64,000 bases of DNA from Maritimibacter harenae (lineage in GTDB: Bacteria; Pseudomonadota; Alphaproteobacteria; Rhodobacterales; Rhodobacteraceae): assembly GCF_009882975.1 (NCBI RefSeq), contig NZ_WTUX01000019.1:1-64000 (forward strand), given 5' to 3'. Below, piece by piece: positions 53,897 through 63,224 of this stretch. Positions within the stretch are counted from its first letter, which is position 1. Each line of letters opens with the position of its first letter. The notes below the pieces were generated by a model. That model did not search any database. It worked only from the letters and a program-made list of their open reading frames with translations, and was not told the DNA's origin. The position numbers and the translations under genes were made by a program.

Positions 53897-53926
53897 TTGA
53901 AAGACGGCGTCTTTTCAGCCGATACT
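53897..53926 (+). promoter_or_regulatory. Candidate hsd operon promoter with internal palindrome
   Basis: TTGAAA (53897-53902), 18 bp, then GATACT (53921-53926). The spacer holds the palindrome AAAGAC-GGC-GTCTTT (53900-53914), a likely repressor site if the promoter is real. The hsdM start is about 50 bp further. Confidence 0.45.
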
Positions 53927-53976
53927 CGCCCCCGAAAACAACGATAACGCCGCATTTCGGCGACCGGGAGGATGGG

Positions 53977-55500
53977 ATGACGATCGAGAACACGCTCTTC
54001 GCAGCGGCTGACAAGATGCGCGGGTCCATGGACCCGGGCGAATACAAGCACGTCGCCCTTGGCCTGATCTTCCTGCGCTACGTCTCGACCGCGTTTCAGC
54101 GCCACCACGACGAGCTTCTCGACAAGTATGGCGAAGAAGCCGCCGAGGATTACGACGAGTATCTGAGCGAGGGCATCTTCTGGGTGCCGGACGCTGCGCG
54201 CTGGAAGCACCTGTCAGCCAACTCGAAGGACCCGAAGATCGGCGTCATGGTCGACGATGCCATGCGTGCCATTGAGTCCGAGAACGACTCGCTCAAGGGT
54301 GCCCTGCCCAAGGTGTTCGGGCGTGCTGGCGTCGATCCCGGCGTCGTTTCCGGGCTCATCGACCTCTTCTCGAACATCAAGCTCGAAGGCACGCCCAAGG
54401 ACTTCGACCTGATTGGGCGCATCTACGAATATTTCATCTCAGAGTTCGCCTCGAACGAGGGGAAGCGGGGTGGTGATTTCCACACACCGAAGTCCGTGGT
54501 CGAGGTGATCGTGGACATGATTGAGCCCGTGAAAGGCCGTCTGTATGAGCCCTGCCACGGCTCCGGTTCCTTCATGGTGCATTCCGAGAAATTCCTGGAC
54601 GCGCACAAATACCGGCGCGAGGACCTCGCCATCTACGGGCAGGAGCGCAACCACACCACCTACGGCCTCGCCAGGATGAACCTTGCCATCCGGGGCATAA
54701 TGGCGCGGCTCGAGTGGAATCCGGAAGGCACACTCCTACGCGATGCCTTCCCGGATGAGAAGTTCGACTACGTGATGGCCAATCCGCCCTTCAACATCTC
54801 GGATTGGTCCGGGGACATCCTGGCCGAAGACCGGCGTTGGAAGTTCGGCACGCCCCCGGCCGGGAATGCCAACTTCGCCTGGATGCAGCACATCTACGAC
54901 AAGCTGGGCAGCACCGGCATCGCTGGCGTGGTCATGGCCAACGGCTCCATGTCGTCCATGTCCTCGGGCGAGGGCGACATCCGTCGCGCCATGGTCGAGG
55001 CCGAGGCGGTCGACGCCATGATCGCCCTGCCGGGGCAGCTCTTCTACGGCACCCAGATCCCGGCCTGCATCTGGATCCTGGCGAAGGACAAGTCGAATGG
55101 CGTGGCCAAGGACGCCAAGCTGCGCGACCGTCGCGGCGAGATGCTGTTCATCGACGCTCGCAAGATGGGCGCGCTGGTGCCGGGTTCCCGCAAGCAAAAG
55201 GAGTTATCACGCGAGGAGATCGCGCGCATCGCCGCCGCCTACCACGCCTGGCGTGGAGAGCCAGACGCAGGCGCCTATGCCGACGAGCCGGGCTTCTGCA
55301 AGGCAGCTTCCATGGAGGAGATCGCGAAGCATAACTACGTCCTGACCCCGGGCCGGTATGTCGGGGCTGGCGCGACCGAGGACGACGACGAGCCCTTCGG
55401 AGAGAAGTTCGACCGGCTCACAGCGGAGCTCCGGGCGCAGTTCGCCGAGGGGCGGCGGCTGGAACAAAAGATTTCGACCCAGCTCGAGAAGCTGCAATGA
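53977..55500 (+). CDS. hsdM: Type I restriction-modification DNA methylase subunit HsdM
   Basis: 507 aa from the ATG at 53977, behind GGGAGG. An N-terminal helical HsdM domain (PGEYKHVALGLIFLRYVS), then an N6-adenine methyltransferase: SAM motif I YEPCHGSGSFMVHSEKF near residue 195 and catalytic motif IV NPPFNISDW at 268. With HsdS it methylates the target adenine; with HsdR it forms the restriction complex. Overlaps hsdS by ATGA. A frame open upstream to 53842 crosses the promoter region and is not used. Confidence 0.95.
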   Translation: MTIENTLFAAADKMRGSMDPGEYKHVALGLIFLRYVSTAFQRHHDELLDKYGEEAAEDYDEYLSEGIFWVPDAARWKHLSANSKDPKIGVMVDDAMRAIESENDSLKGALPKVFGRAGVDPGVVSGLIDLFSNIKLEGTPKDFDLIGRIYEYFISEFASNEGKRGGDFHTPKSVVEVIVDMIEPVKGRLYEPCHGSGSFMVHSEKFLDAHKYRREDLAIYGQERNHTTYGLARMNLAIRGIMARLEWNPEGTLLRDAFPDEKFDYVMANPPFNISDWSGDILAEDRRWKFGTPPAGNANFAWMQHIYDKLGSTGIAGVVMANGSMSSMSSGEGDIRRAMVEAEAVDAMIALPGQLFYGTQIPACIWILAKDKSNGVAKDAKLRDRRGEMLFIDARKMGALVPGSRKQKELSREEIARIAAAYHAWRGEPDAGAYADEPGFCKAASMEEIAKHNYVLTPGRYVGAGATEDDDEPFGEKFDRLTAELRAQFAEGRRLEQKISTQLEKLQ

Positions 55501-56786
55501 CCCGCGAAGTCCTGCTCGAAGCTGTCGCACGAGAGGTAACCGTCGGCCATGTTGGCCCCATGGCCGACGAATACCTTGAGGATGGCATCCCATTCCTGCG
55601 ATCCTTGAATATTCGGCCTCACCGGATCTCCCGGGAAGAAATCCGGCACATTTCGCCCGAGTTTCATGGGCGTCTCAAGAAGTCAGCTCTGAAACCCGGT
55701 GACGTTGTGATTGTGCGCACAGGGAAACCCGGCACCTGTGCCGTAATTCCCGATGACCTACCGGTCGCCAATTGTTCTGACTTGGTTATCGTCCGATGCG
55801 GGCCAGAGATCCGACCTCGTTTCCTGGCCTACTGGGTCAACGCGATCGCCTCGGAGCATGTCGCCTCGCATCTCGTCGGCGCTGTTCAACAGCACTTCAA
55901 TGTCGGCGCCGCCAAGAAGATGCCAATTGTCCTCCCTGATATCACGGAGCAGGACAAGGTTCTCTCGATCCTCGGCGCCCTCGACGACAAGATCGAGTTG
56001 AACCGCCGGATGAGCGCGACGCTGGAGAAGATGGCGCGGGCGCTCTATCGGTCCTGGTTCGTGGATTTCGATCCCGTCCAAGCCCGCACCCTCGGCCAGC
56101 CCCCTGCCCACATGGACGCCACCACCGCCGCCCTCTTCCCTGACAGCTTCGGCCCCGACGGCCTGCCGAAAGGGTGGGAGCGCCGGCCATTCTCCGATCA
56201 GGTGACAATCATCAGCGGTGGCACACCCAAGACAAGTGTGCCGGAATACTGGGGAGGCGAAATTCCTTGGTATTCAGTCGTCGATGCGCCCGAAGCCGGA
56301 GCAGTCTTCGTTCTTGATACGGAAAAGAAGATCACTGATGCTGGCTTTGATGGTTGCTCAGCGAAAATGATCTCCAGAGGCACAACCATTATCAGCGCAA
56401 GGGGCACCGTCGGTAAGCTCGCGATGGCGGCTGGCGACATGGTTTTCAACCAGTCTTGCTATGGCATGGAGGGAACCCGGAAGCACACGGATGAATTTGT
56501 TTACTTCTCCGCTGTTCGCGCGGTGAACATCCTGCAATCAATGTCTCATGGATCGGTCTTTTCCACAATCACACGAAAGACCTTCGATGGGCTCGAAGTT
56601 GTATATGCGCCAGATCCCGTTGTCGAAGCGTTCGCCGCGCAAGCCGGTGCAATGCTGGAGCGAATTCTTGGCGCTCAACGAGAGATCCAAACGCTCGCCG
56701 CCCTCCGCGACACCCTTCTACCCCGCCTGATGTCCGGCAAGCTCCGCATACGCGGGGCCGAGAAACAGGTGGAGGAAGCTGTCTGA
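55497..56786 (+). CDS. hsdS: Type I restriction specificity subunit HsdS
   Basis: 429 aa with two target-recognition domains. The first covers about 1-155 (GHVGPMADEYLEDGIPFLR to QDKVLSILGALDDKIELN), the second about 225-400 (ERRPFSDQVTIISGGTPKT, IPWYSVVDAPEA). The central conserved region LNRRMSATLEKMARALYRSW and the C-terminal one LRDTLLPRLMSGKLRI fix HsdM. Its two halves would recognise a bipartite sequence. Overlaps both neighbours by 1-4 nt. Confidence 0.93.
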   Translation: MTREVLLEAVAREVTVGHVGPMADEYLEDGIPFLRSLNIRPHRISREEIRHISPEFHGRLKKSALKPGDVVIVRTGKPGTCAVIPDDLPVANCSDLVIVRCGPEIRPRFLAYWVNAIASEHVASHLVGAVQQHFNVGAAKKMPIVLPDITEQDKVLSILGALDDKIELNRRMSATLEKMARALYRSWFVDFDPVQARTLGQPPAHMDATTAALFPDSFGPDGLPKGWERRPFSDQVTIISGGTPKTSVPEYWGGEIPWYSVVDAPEAGAVFVLDTEKKITDAGFDGCSAKMISRGTTIISARGTVGKLAMAAGDMVFNQSCYGMEGTRKHTDEFVYFSAVRAVNILQSMSHGSVFSTITRKTFDGLEVVYAPDPVVEAFAAQAGAMLERILGAQREIQTLAALRDTLLPRLMSGKLRIRGAEKQVEEAV

Positions 56787-57601
56787 TGTCTCTGCGCCGG
56801 CGATTGATCCAGAGATACCTCCGGGATCTTGCCGGGTGGGTTTGGGCTGAGCAGGACGATGCCTTCCACTACGGTTTGAAGCTTCAGGAGGAGACCATCA
56901 CCGAAAACCTCTTATTGCGGATGGCCCGGGAGACCGTTGGATCGCCACTCAAAATCAAAATGTTCAACAAGACAAAGGAAGGCGGAAGCGCGCGGCACGG
57001 AATAGTGGGTAACGGAGCGGACTGGGAATGGTATTTCAATACGCCGTATTGCCAGGTCGGCTTTAGGATCCAGGCCAAGGTGCTGTCCTATGAACTCACC
57101 CCTTTGAGAAAGGCCCTTTCGAGAGGAATCTACAAAGGACTGAAAAATGACGGAGAGCAGGCGGAAGATCTGATCAAGGCGGCAAGGGCAGATGGCTGCA
57201 ATCCGGTTTATGTTTTTTTTAATCACCCATGGGTGGCGAACCGCTACCTATTCTCTTCGACCCACAGCCCATTTCCAGGCGCCCGCAAGGACTGGGGATG
57301 CTCGGTGGCGTCCGCAACCGCGGTCCGTGATCTCGCTGACAATCGACTTTCGGCGCTTTTCCCGCACATGATGCCTTGGGATCGTTTCTTCCGTCTGGAG
57401 CCGGGCTGTGGTGTCCAGAACGCGTTCGGCGCGCTGGGTAGTCGGCAGGAGTTCGTTCCCTCGACACCAACGCCCGAATGGCTACCCATTCTTTTGCATC
57501 CAGAGGAGGCGTCTCCCTCCGATGATGAGCCGGCGATTGAAGGCTACCTCGCCAGAAAAGGCCTCAGGGGCGTCGCATACTTTGAATTGTCCAACGAGTA
57601 A
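56786..57601 (+). CDS. Nuclease-like accessory gene of the hsd operon (DUF6615-like)
   Basis: 271 aa. It resembles proteins I recall as DUF6615: LKLQEETITENLLLRMA, then GADWEWYFNTPYCQVGFRIQAKVL. The spaced Glu (EETIT), the Asp/Glu in GADWEW and the Q-A-K after a hydrophobic strand match a PD-(D/E)XK nuclease core and recall the QAK of Mrr. No DNA-binding domain is visible. It starts within the hsdS stop (TGATG) and is clearly part of the operon. Nuclease activity is inference. Confidence 0.7.
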   Translation: MSLRRRLIQRYLRDLAGWVWAEQDDAFHYGLKLQEETITENLLLRMARETVGSPLKIKMFNKTKEGGSARHGIVGNGADWEWYFNTPYCQVGFRIQAKVLSYELTPLRKALSRGIYKGLKNDGEQAEDLIKAARADGCNPVYVFFNHPWVANRYLFSSTHSPFPGARKDWGCSVASATAVRDLADNRLSALFPHMMPWDRFFRLEPGCGVQNAFGALGSRQEFVPSTPTPEWLPILLHPEEASPSDDEPAIEGYLARKGLRGVAYFELSNE

Positions 57602-57609
57602 GAGGTTTC

Positions 57610-58761
57610 ATGTTCCAGATCGACCGTTCCGCCAACCGCTTGCGCAAGCTCGAGCGCACCTGTTTCTCCGAGGTCGGGTTCCGGGAACGGGAGCACCTCC
57701 AGGAATGGCTGGCCACCATGCCGGACGCGCTTTGTGAGGCGATGAGCGAGGGCGAGGATGGCCTTCTGATCATCCAGAAGGAGTTCGACGGGTTCGACGG
57801 CACCCGGGAGCGCCTCGATCTGCTGGCGTTGGATCGGGCCGGGCAGCTTGTCATCATCGAGAACAAGTTGGACGATTCCGGCCGGGATGTCGTCTGGCAG
57901 GCCCTCAAATATGCCGCCTACTGCTCCAGCCTGAAGAAGGCTGAGATCGTGGGCATCTTCCAGAAGTATCTCGACAGCCAGGGCGGCGGCGACGCGGCCG
58001 GGCTCATCTGCGAGTTCCTGGGAGAAGACACACTGGACGAGGTCGTGCTGAACGATGGCACAAACCAGCGCGTCGTGTTCATCGCGGCGAATTTCCGGCG
58101 GGAGGTCACGGCCACGGTGCTCTGGCTGCGCGAGCACCAGATAGATGCGCGCTGCGTCAAGGTCGTGCCCTACCAGTTCGGCGCAGAGATCTTCGTTGAC
58201 CTCCAGCAAGTGATCCCCACACCCGAGGCAGCCGATTACATGATCCGCATGGCCGAGAAGGACAGCGAGGAGAAGTCGGCCAAAGGGGCACAGAGGTGGA
58301 CCCACCAGATGCGGCTCGAGTTCTGGGAGAAGGCGCTGGAGGCGCTTCGTGGTGCCGGGCTGGAGCGATGGCAAAACATCACACCATCGCGCGACCATTG
58401 GCTCAACTCCAGCGTGGGAGTGTCTGGTGTCACACTCACATTGATCTTCCTTCGCTATGAGGTGCGAGTCGAATTCCAACTGAACCGATCTGACCCGGCC
58501 GAAAACAAATGGCTCTTCGACCAGTTGGCCCGGGACAAAGAAGCCTTCGAGTCCATGGTGGGCGAAGAGCTTGAGTGGCGCAGGATCGACGACAAGAAGG
58601 TGAGCATGGTCGTCTGCAAGACGTCCGTCCAAGGATACTCAAAGGAGAACTGGGACGAGATGATCACATGGCTCATCGACCACTATCGCAAGATGGATAA
58701 TGCGTTCTCAGAGCCCGTTCGTGCTCTGGCCGGGGGAATGAAACCCGGTGGAGGAGCGTGA
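57610..58761 (+). CDS. DUF4268-type protein with PD-(D/E)XK-like domain
   Basis: 383 aa. Residues ~60-130 look like a PD-(D/E)XK nuclease core ([22 protein letters not shown], part of which is [18 protein letters not shown], then [13 protein letters not shown]). The C-terminal ~140 residues resemble DUF4268 ([17 protein letters not shown], then [21 protein letters not shown]). Such genes are seen near type I restriction operons. 8 nt after the previous gene and overlapping hsdR by one base. Role in the complex unknown. Confidence 0.75.
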   Translation: MFQIDRSANRLRKLERTCFSEVGFREREHLQEWLATMPDALCEAMSEGEDGLLIIQKEFDGFDGTRERLDLLALDRAGQLVIIENKLDDSGRDVVWQALKYAAYCSSLKKAEIVGIFQKYLDSQGGGDAAGLICEFLGEDTLDEVVLNDGTNQRVVFIAANFRREVTATVLWLREHQIDARCVKVVPYQFGAEIFVDLQQVIPTPEAADYMIRMAEKDSEEKSAKGAQRWTHQMRLEFWEKALEALRGAGLERWQNITPSRDHWLNSSVGVSGVTLTLIFLRYEVRVEFQLNRSDPAENKWLFDQLARDKEAFESMVGEELEWRRIDDKKVSMVVCKTSVQGYSKENWDEMITWLIDHYRKMDNAFSEPVRALAGGMKPGGGA

Positions 58762-61700
58762 TGGCCTGGAGTTCCGAAGCCGATCTCGAAAACTGGATGC
58801 TGGAAAAGCTCGCCGAGTTGGGCTTCCGGGTCAGGTCGGGCGCCGACATATCGCCCGAGGCACGCGACCCGGAACGTCGCAGCTTCCATGATTCGATCCT
58901 GAAAAAGACCTTCCGCGAGGCGGTTGCCAGGTTGAACCCGGAGTTGTCAGAAGGAGCGGTCGCCGAGGTCGTCTCAAAGGTCAACGACGACGCATTGGGC
59001 GGAGATCTCGTCGCAGAAAACCGCCGGATGCATGACCTCATGATCCGGGGTGTCCCGATCGAATACTTCCACAACGGCGAAGAGCGGAGCGGGCGCGCCC
59101 GCCTGATTGATTGGACCGACGAGAATAACGTCTGGGAAGCGATCAACCAGGTCGACATGGTCGGGCGCGTCGCCCGCATTCCTGACGTGGTGCTTTACCT
59201 CAACGGTCTCCCGTTGGTGGTCGTCGAATTGAAGGGCACAGAGGGCGCGGACATCGATGCTGCGTTCACCCAGATCGAGAACTATAAAGCCGATATCCCG
59301 AACTTATTTCGAAGCACCGTCTTTTCCGTCGTCTCCGATGGCATCAACGCGCGGTATGGCACGCTCTCGGCAAATTGGGACCGATTCATGCAATGGCGGA
59401 CGATCGACGGTGAAAAGATCGTGCGGGAGAATGAGGCGATCGCGCTCGGCACGTTGACCGACGGGCTACTCAACCGACGAACCCTGTTGGATATGCTCCG
59501 TTGGTTCGTCGTGTTCGAAGATGAAGGGACGGGAGCGGTCAAAAAAGCGGCGGGCTATCACCAATTCCATGCGGTCCGGAAAGCCGTCGACTCGATTGTT
59601 GCCGCGCGCGGCGATGACGGCAAAGGTGGCGTGATCTGGCACACGCAGGGGTCAGGGAAATCTCTCCTGATGACCTTCCTTGCCGGGCGTGTGATGCATC
59701 TCCCAGCGTTGGAGAACCCCACGATCGTGGTGCTCACCGATAGGAATGACTTGGACAACCAGTTGTTCACGACGTTCGGACGCTGCCGCGATCTCTTGGG
59801 CGAAGACCCCGTTCAGGCCGACAGCATCGAGGACCTCAAGCGTCTTCTCAACCGGGAGGTGGGTGGTATCGTCTTCTCGACGATCCAGAAGTTCCGACCT
59901 GAACGTGGTCACGATTTCCCCGAACTGACCAATCGTTCGAATGTGATCGTCATGGTCGATGAAGCGCACCGAACGCAGTATGGCTTCGATGCGAAAATCG
60001 ACGAGAAGTCAGGTGAGGTGCGCCACGGCCTCGCCCACCATCTACGAACGGCCCTTCCCAATGCGGTCTATGTCGCCTTCACCGGGACGCCGGTTGAACT
60101 GATCGGTGCGAATACGCGGTCCGTGTTTGGCGACTACATTGACGTCTACGATATCGCTCAAGCTGTCGAAGATGGGGCGACGGTGCCGATCTTTTATGAA
60201 GGCCGTGTCGCCCGGATCGAACTCGATAGCAAGGTGCAACAGGTTCTCGACGAAGAGTTCGACGAGGCGACCGAAGGCTTGGCCGAAGAAGAAGCGAATG
60301 CCGCGGCTCGTCGGTGGTCGGGGATTGAGAAACTCGTAGGCGCGCCGACGCGCCTTGACGCTGTCGTCGCGGACATCCTTGAGCATTTCGATGCCCGGCT
60401 GGAAGCAATAGATGGGAAGGCGATGATCGTCTGCATGAGTCGGCGCATTTGCGTCGAGGTCTACGAAAGGATCGTCGCGGCACGACCTGAGTGGCACGCA
60501 GACACCGATGAGGTGGGCGCGGTGAAAGTCGTCATGACTGGTAGTGCGACCGATCCTGCCAACTTCCAGACTCACATCCGGAACAAGGGTGGGTTGGAAG
60601 CGCTTCGGCGCCGATACAAGGACGTGACCGACCCGCTCAAGCTCGTCATCGTCCGAGACATGTGGCTTACCGGTTTCGATGCGCCATGCATGCACACGCT
60701 CTACGTAGACAAACCGATGCGGGGCCATGGGCTCATGCAGGCCATCGCGCGGGTCAACCGGGTGTTTTCGGGCAAGCCAGCTGGTCTGGTCGTTGACTAC
60801 ATCGGTCTCGCCGCAGAGCTGAAGAATGCGCTGGCCCATTACTCCCAAGGCGACCAGGAACAAACTGGTGTCGACGAACGCGAGGCTGTCGCAGCCTTTC
60901 TCACAGCGCTGGAAGTGGCGCGCGGGGTATTTCATGGCTTCGATTATTCGCGGGCTCTGGGTGGCAGTAGCTCCGACCGTATCGAGATCTTGCCGAAGGC
61001 AGCGAACCATGTCCTGGAACGGGCACGCGAGGAAGCCGGCGACAACAGCAAAGATTTCGGAAAGCGTTTCATGGATGCTGTCGCGAACCTGGCGAAAGCG
61101 TTCAAGCTGGCAGCCGGGTCCTCGGAAGCGTCGCAGCACGCCGAAGAGGTAGCCTTTTTCCTGGCTGTCAGATCCGCTCTCCAGAAAATGGACGTGAACG
61201 GCGGTCGAAAAGGCTTCGGCAACCCGGACTTCGCAATCGAGCAGCTCCTCAATCGAGCGGTCGCATCGACGGAGGTCATCGACATCCTGGAAGCATGTGG
61301 CTTCGATCGGCCGGACATAAGCGTGTTGTCAGAAGAGTTCCTGCTGGAAATCCAGAACATGGAACACAAGAACCTCGCGGTCGAAGCATTGAAGAAGCTT
61401 CTGAATGGGGAGATCTCGGCTCGGACCCGGGGGAACGTGGTTCAGAACGAGAAATTCTCTGAGCGGCTGACAAGTGCGATCTCCCGGTATCATAACCGGA
61501 GCGTTGACGCATTGCAGGTCATCCAGGAGCTGATCGCGCTCGCCAAGGATCTCCAGGCCGAACCGCCGGACAATCTCACGAGCGAGGAACGAAGCTTCTA
61601 TGATGCGCTCGCTCAAAATGAAAGCGCCGTAGAGGTTCTCGGTAACGAGGAACTACGGATCATCGCGACTGAACTGGTGAATTCGGTCCGCGACAGCTCA

Positions 61701-61856
61701 GGCGTAGATTGGTGGGAGCGGGATGATGTCCGCGCAAAAATGCGCGTGGCCGTGAAGCGGATTCTTCGGAGGCACGGCTATCCGCCAGACCTCCAAGCGG
61801 AGGCCGTCAAATTGGTGATCAAGCAGGCGGAAGCGATGGCACGGAATGCTGCATGA
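58761..61856 (+). CDS. hsdR: Type I restriction endonuclease subunit HsdR
   Basis: 1031 aa from the ATG at 58761 (TGATG overlap with the previous gene; a GTG lies one codon earlier). Residues ~140-165 hold the nuclease motif ([10 protein letters not shown]-like [20 protein letters not shown], the core being [11 protein letters not shown]). SF2 motor: Walker [14 protein letters not shown] near 296, DEAH in [12 protein letters not shown] near 400, FTGTPVE, and RVNRVF. Translocates DNA and cleaves at collision. All motifs appear intact. Confidence 0.95.
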   Translation: MAWSSEADLENWMLEKLAELGFRVRSGADISPEARDPERRSFHDSILKKTFREAVARLNPELSEGAVAEVVSKVNDDALGGDLVAENRRMHDLMIRGVPIEYFHNGEERSGRARLIDWTDENNVWEAINQVDMVGRVARIPDVVLYLNGLPLVVVELKGTEGADIDAAFTQIENYKADIPNLFRSTVFSVVSDGINARYGTLSANWDRFMQWRTIDGEKIVRENEAIALGTLTDGLLNRRTLLDMLRWFVVFEDEGTGAVKKAAGYHQFHAVRKAVDSIVAARGDDGKGGVIWHTQGSGKSLLMTFLAGRVMHLPALENPTIVVLTDRNDLDNQLFTTFGRCRDLLGEDPVQADSIEDLKRLLNREVGGIVFSTIQKFRPERGHDFPELTNRSNVIVMVDEAHRTQYGFDAKIDEKSGEVRHGLAHHLRTALPNAVYVAFTGTPVELIGANTRSVFGDYIDVYDIAQAVEDGATVPIFYEGRVARIELDSKVQQVLDEEFDEATEGLAEEEANAAARRWSGIEKLVGAPTRLDAVVADILEHFDARLEAIDGKAMIVCMSRRICVEVYERIVAARPEWHADTDEVGAVKVVMTGSATDPANFQTHIRNKGGLEALRRRYKDVTDPLKLVIVRDMWLTGFDAPCMHTLYVDKPMRGHGLMQAIARVNRVFSGKPAGLVVDYIGLAAELKNALAHYSQGDQEQTGVDEREAVAAFLTALEVARGVFHGFDYSRALGGSSSDRIEILPKAANHVLERAREEAGDNSKDFGKRFMDAVANLAKAFKLAAGSSEASQHAEEVAFFLAVRSALQKMDVNGGRKGFGNPDFAIEQLLNRAVASTEVIDILEACGFDRPDISVLSEEFLLEIQNMEHKNLAVEALKKLLNGEISARTRGNVVQNEKFSERLTSAISRYHNRSVDALQVIQELIALAKDLQAEPPDNLTSEERSFYDALAQNESAVEVLGNEELRIIATELVNSVRDSSGVDWWERDDVRAKMRVAVKRILRRHGYPPDLQAEAVKLVIKQAEAMARNAA

Positions 61857-62088
61857 GGTCTTGCCACTTGGCCCCAGTTATTCAGGGTCCTTGATGAAAC
61901 TCCGCGACCTCTGCGGGAATCCCCGCAAGCTATTGAACGAGCGGTCGATAATACACTTTTATTCACGTAGACTGGACTGCCATCGTGTTGCAGCCAGCGG
62001 ATTGTGTCGGCGGTGCTACTCTCGCGGGCTATGGGGCCCTGCTGCTGCGCGGCCCCCTGCTCCAGTGATTTAAGAAAGGACCCAAGGC
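61857..62088. other. Intergenic region before the TIR gene
   Basis: 232 bp without a gene. A small hairpin, TGCGGG-AAT-CCCGCA type, lies near 61912-61930 and could end the hsd transcript, although no T-tract follows. The TIR gene ribosome binding site AAAGGA is at the right end. No clear promoter was found. Confidence 0.5.
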
Positions 62089-63063
62089 ATGGGTGCACAT
62101 GTTTTCATCTCCTACAGCCATGCCGACGAGGGCCTTCGCGATGAACTCGAAGTTCACCTCGCCATGCTCAAACGACAAGGTATGGTCGACGTGTGGCATG
62201 ACCGGAGACTCGTGGTCGGCGACCGTCTGGACTGGACTATTTCGGAAAAGCTGGATCAAGCTGACATTATCCTACTGCTTGTTAGTCCGGACTTCATCGC
62301 ATCGGACTATTGTTACCAGATCGAAAAAAGCCGCGCGATCGAACGCCATCGCGAAGGTTCGGCTCGGTTGATTTCTGTCATCTTACGACCGTGCGACTGG
62401 AAACACACGGAATTGTCCGAGTTCCTTGTGACCCCAACTGACGCGAAACCGATTACACGCTGGCCGGATCGAGACGAGGCGTTCCACGATGTAACGACGT
62501 CCATTCGCCAAGCTATCGATGCTCTGGGAGCTGCTCCTTTTCCGGAGGTGTCTCATGGCAACATTGAAGCCGAAATTGCTACCGAAGCCATGGATGAGCC
62601 TGAGGCTCCGATTTTTCCGAGATCGTCCAATTTGCGGCTTAAAAAGGAATTCACCGAAGCTGACCGCGAGAGCTTTCTTTTCGATGGCTTCGAATACATG
62701 GCGAAGTTCTTCCAGGGGTCGTTAGAAGAGCTCGAAACGCGAAACGAAGGCATTACGACCCGCTACCGGCGCGTCGACAGCGATTGCTTCACCGCCACTA
62801 TCTACATAAACGGCGCAAAGGCCGCAGGTGGCACGATCAGGGTAGGGGGGATGTTCGGTCAGGGCATCACATGGCTTGAAAATGACACTGGGGAGGCGAA
62901 TACGCACAACGAAAGCCTCTCGGTCGGGAGCGATGATCAAAAGTTGTTCTTCAAGCCGATGGGCATGGCAATAGGCCCGCAGCAGCCCAGCCCGCATCTC
63001 ACCCAAGAGGGCGCCGCTGAATTCTATTGGGCACTCTTGATCGAGGGCTTGCAGGGCAACTGA
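62089..63063 (+). CDS. TIR-domain protein, probable NAD-degrading effector
   Basis: 324 aa, no signal peptide. Residues 1-145 are a TIR domain: HVFISYSHADEGLRDEL start, VWHDRRLVVGDRLD, ILLLVSPDFIASDYCYQIEK with the catalytic-position Glu at about residue 79, then SVILRPCDWKH. Residues ~190-324 form a second domain (FDGFEYMAKFFQGSLEELETRN in part, RRVDSDCFTATIYINGAK, and EGAAEFYWALL) that recurs in bacterial TIR proteins. Likely senses infection and cleaves NAD. Placed after the hsd operon; GC lower than neighbours. Confidence 0.85.
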   Translation: MGAHVFISYSHADEGLRDELEVHLAMLKRQGMVDVWHDRRLVVGDRLDWTISEKLDQADIILLLVSPDFIASDYCYQIEKSRAIERHREGSARLISVILRPCDWKHTELSEFLVTPTDAKPITRWPDRDEAFHDVTTSIRQAIDALGAAPFPEVSHGNIEAEIATEAMDEPEAPIFPRSSNLRLKKEFTEADRESFLFDGFEYMAKFFQGSLEELETRNEGITTRYRRVDSDCFTATIYINGAKAAGGTIRVGGMFGQGITWLENDTGEANTHNESLSVGSDDQKLFFKPMGMAIGPQQPSPHLTQEGAAEFYWALLIEGLQGN

Positions 63064-63224
63064 TGGGTGGTTGCGTTAGGAGGCTTGAACTTAGCCCGAT
63101 CCCGTCGAATGAGCGGAGTTCATGAGGCATCTGTTGACCCCTGAGAGTATCTTCCGGTCACGGCTGGATGAAAGTCACGTGGCAGGTCAGCAGGTCACAC
63201 TACCGCAAAGCGCATCGCCGAGTT

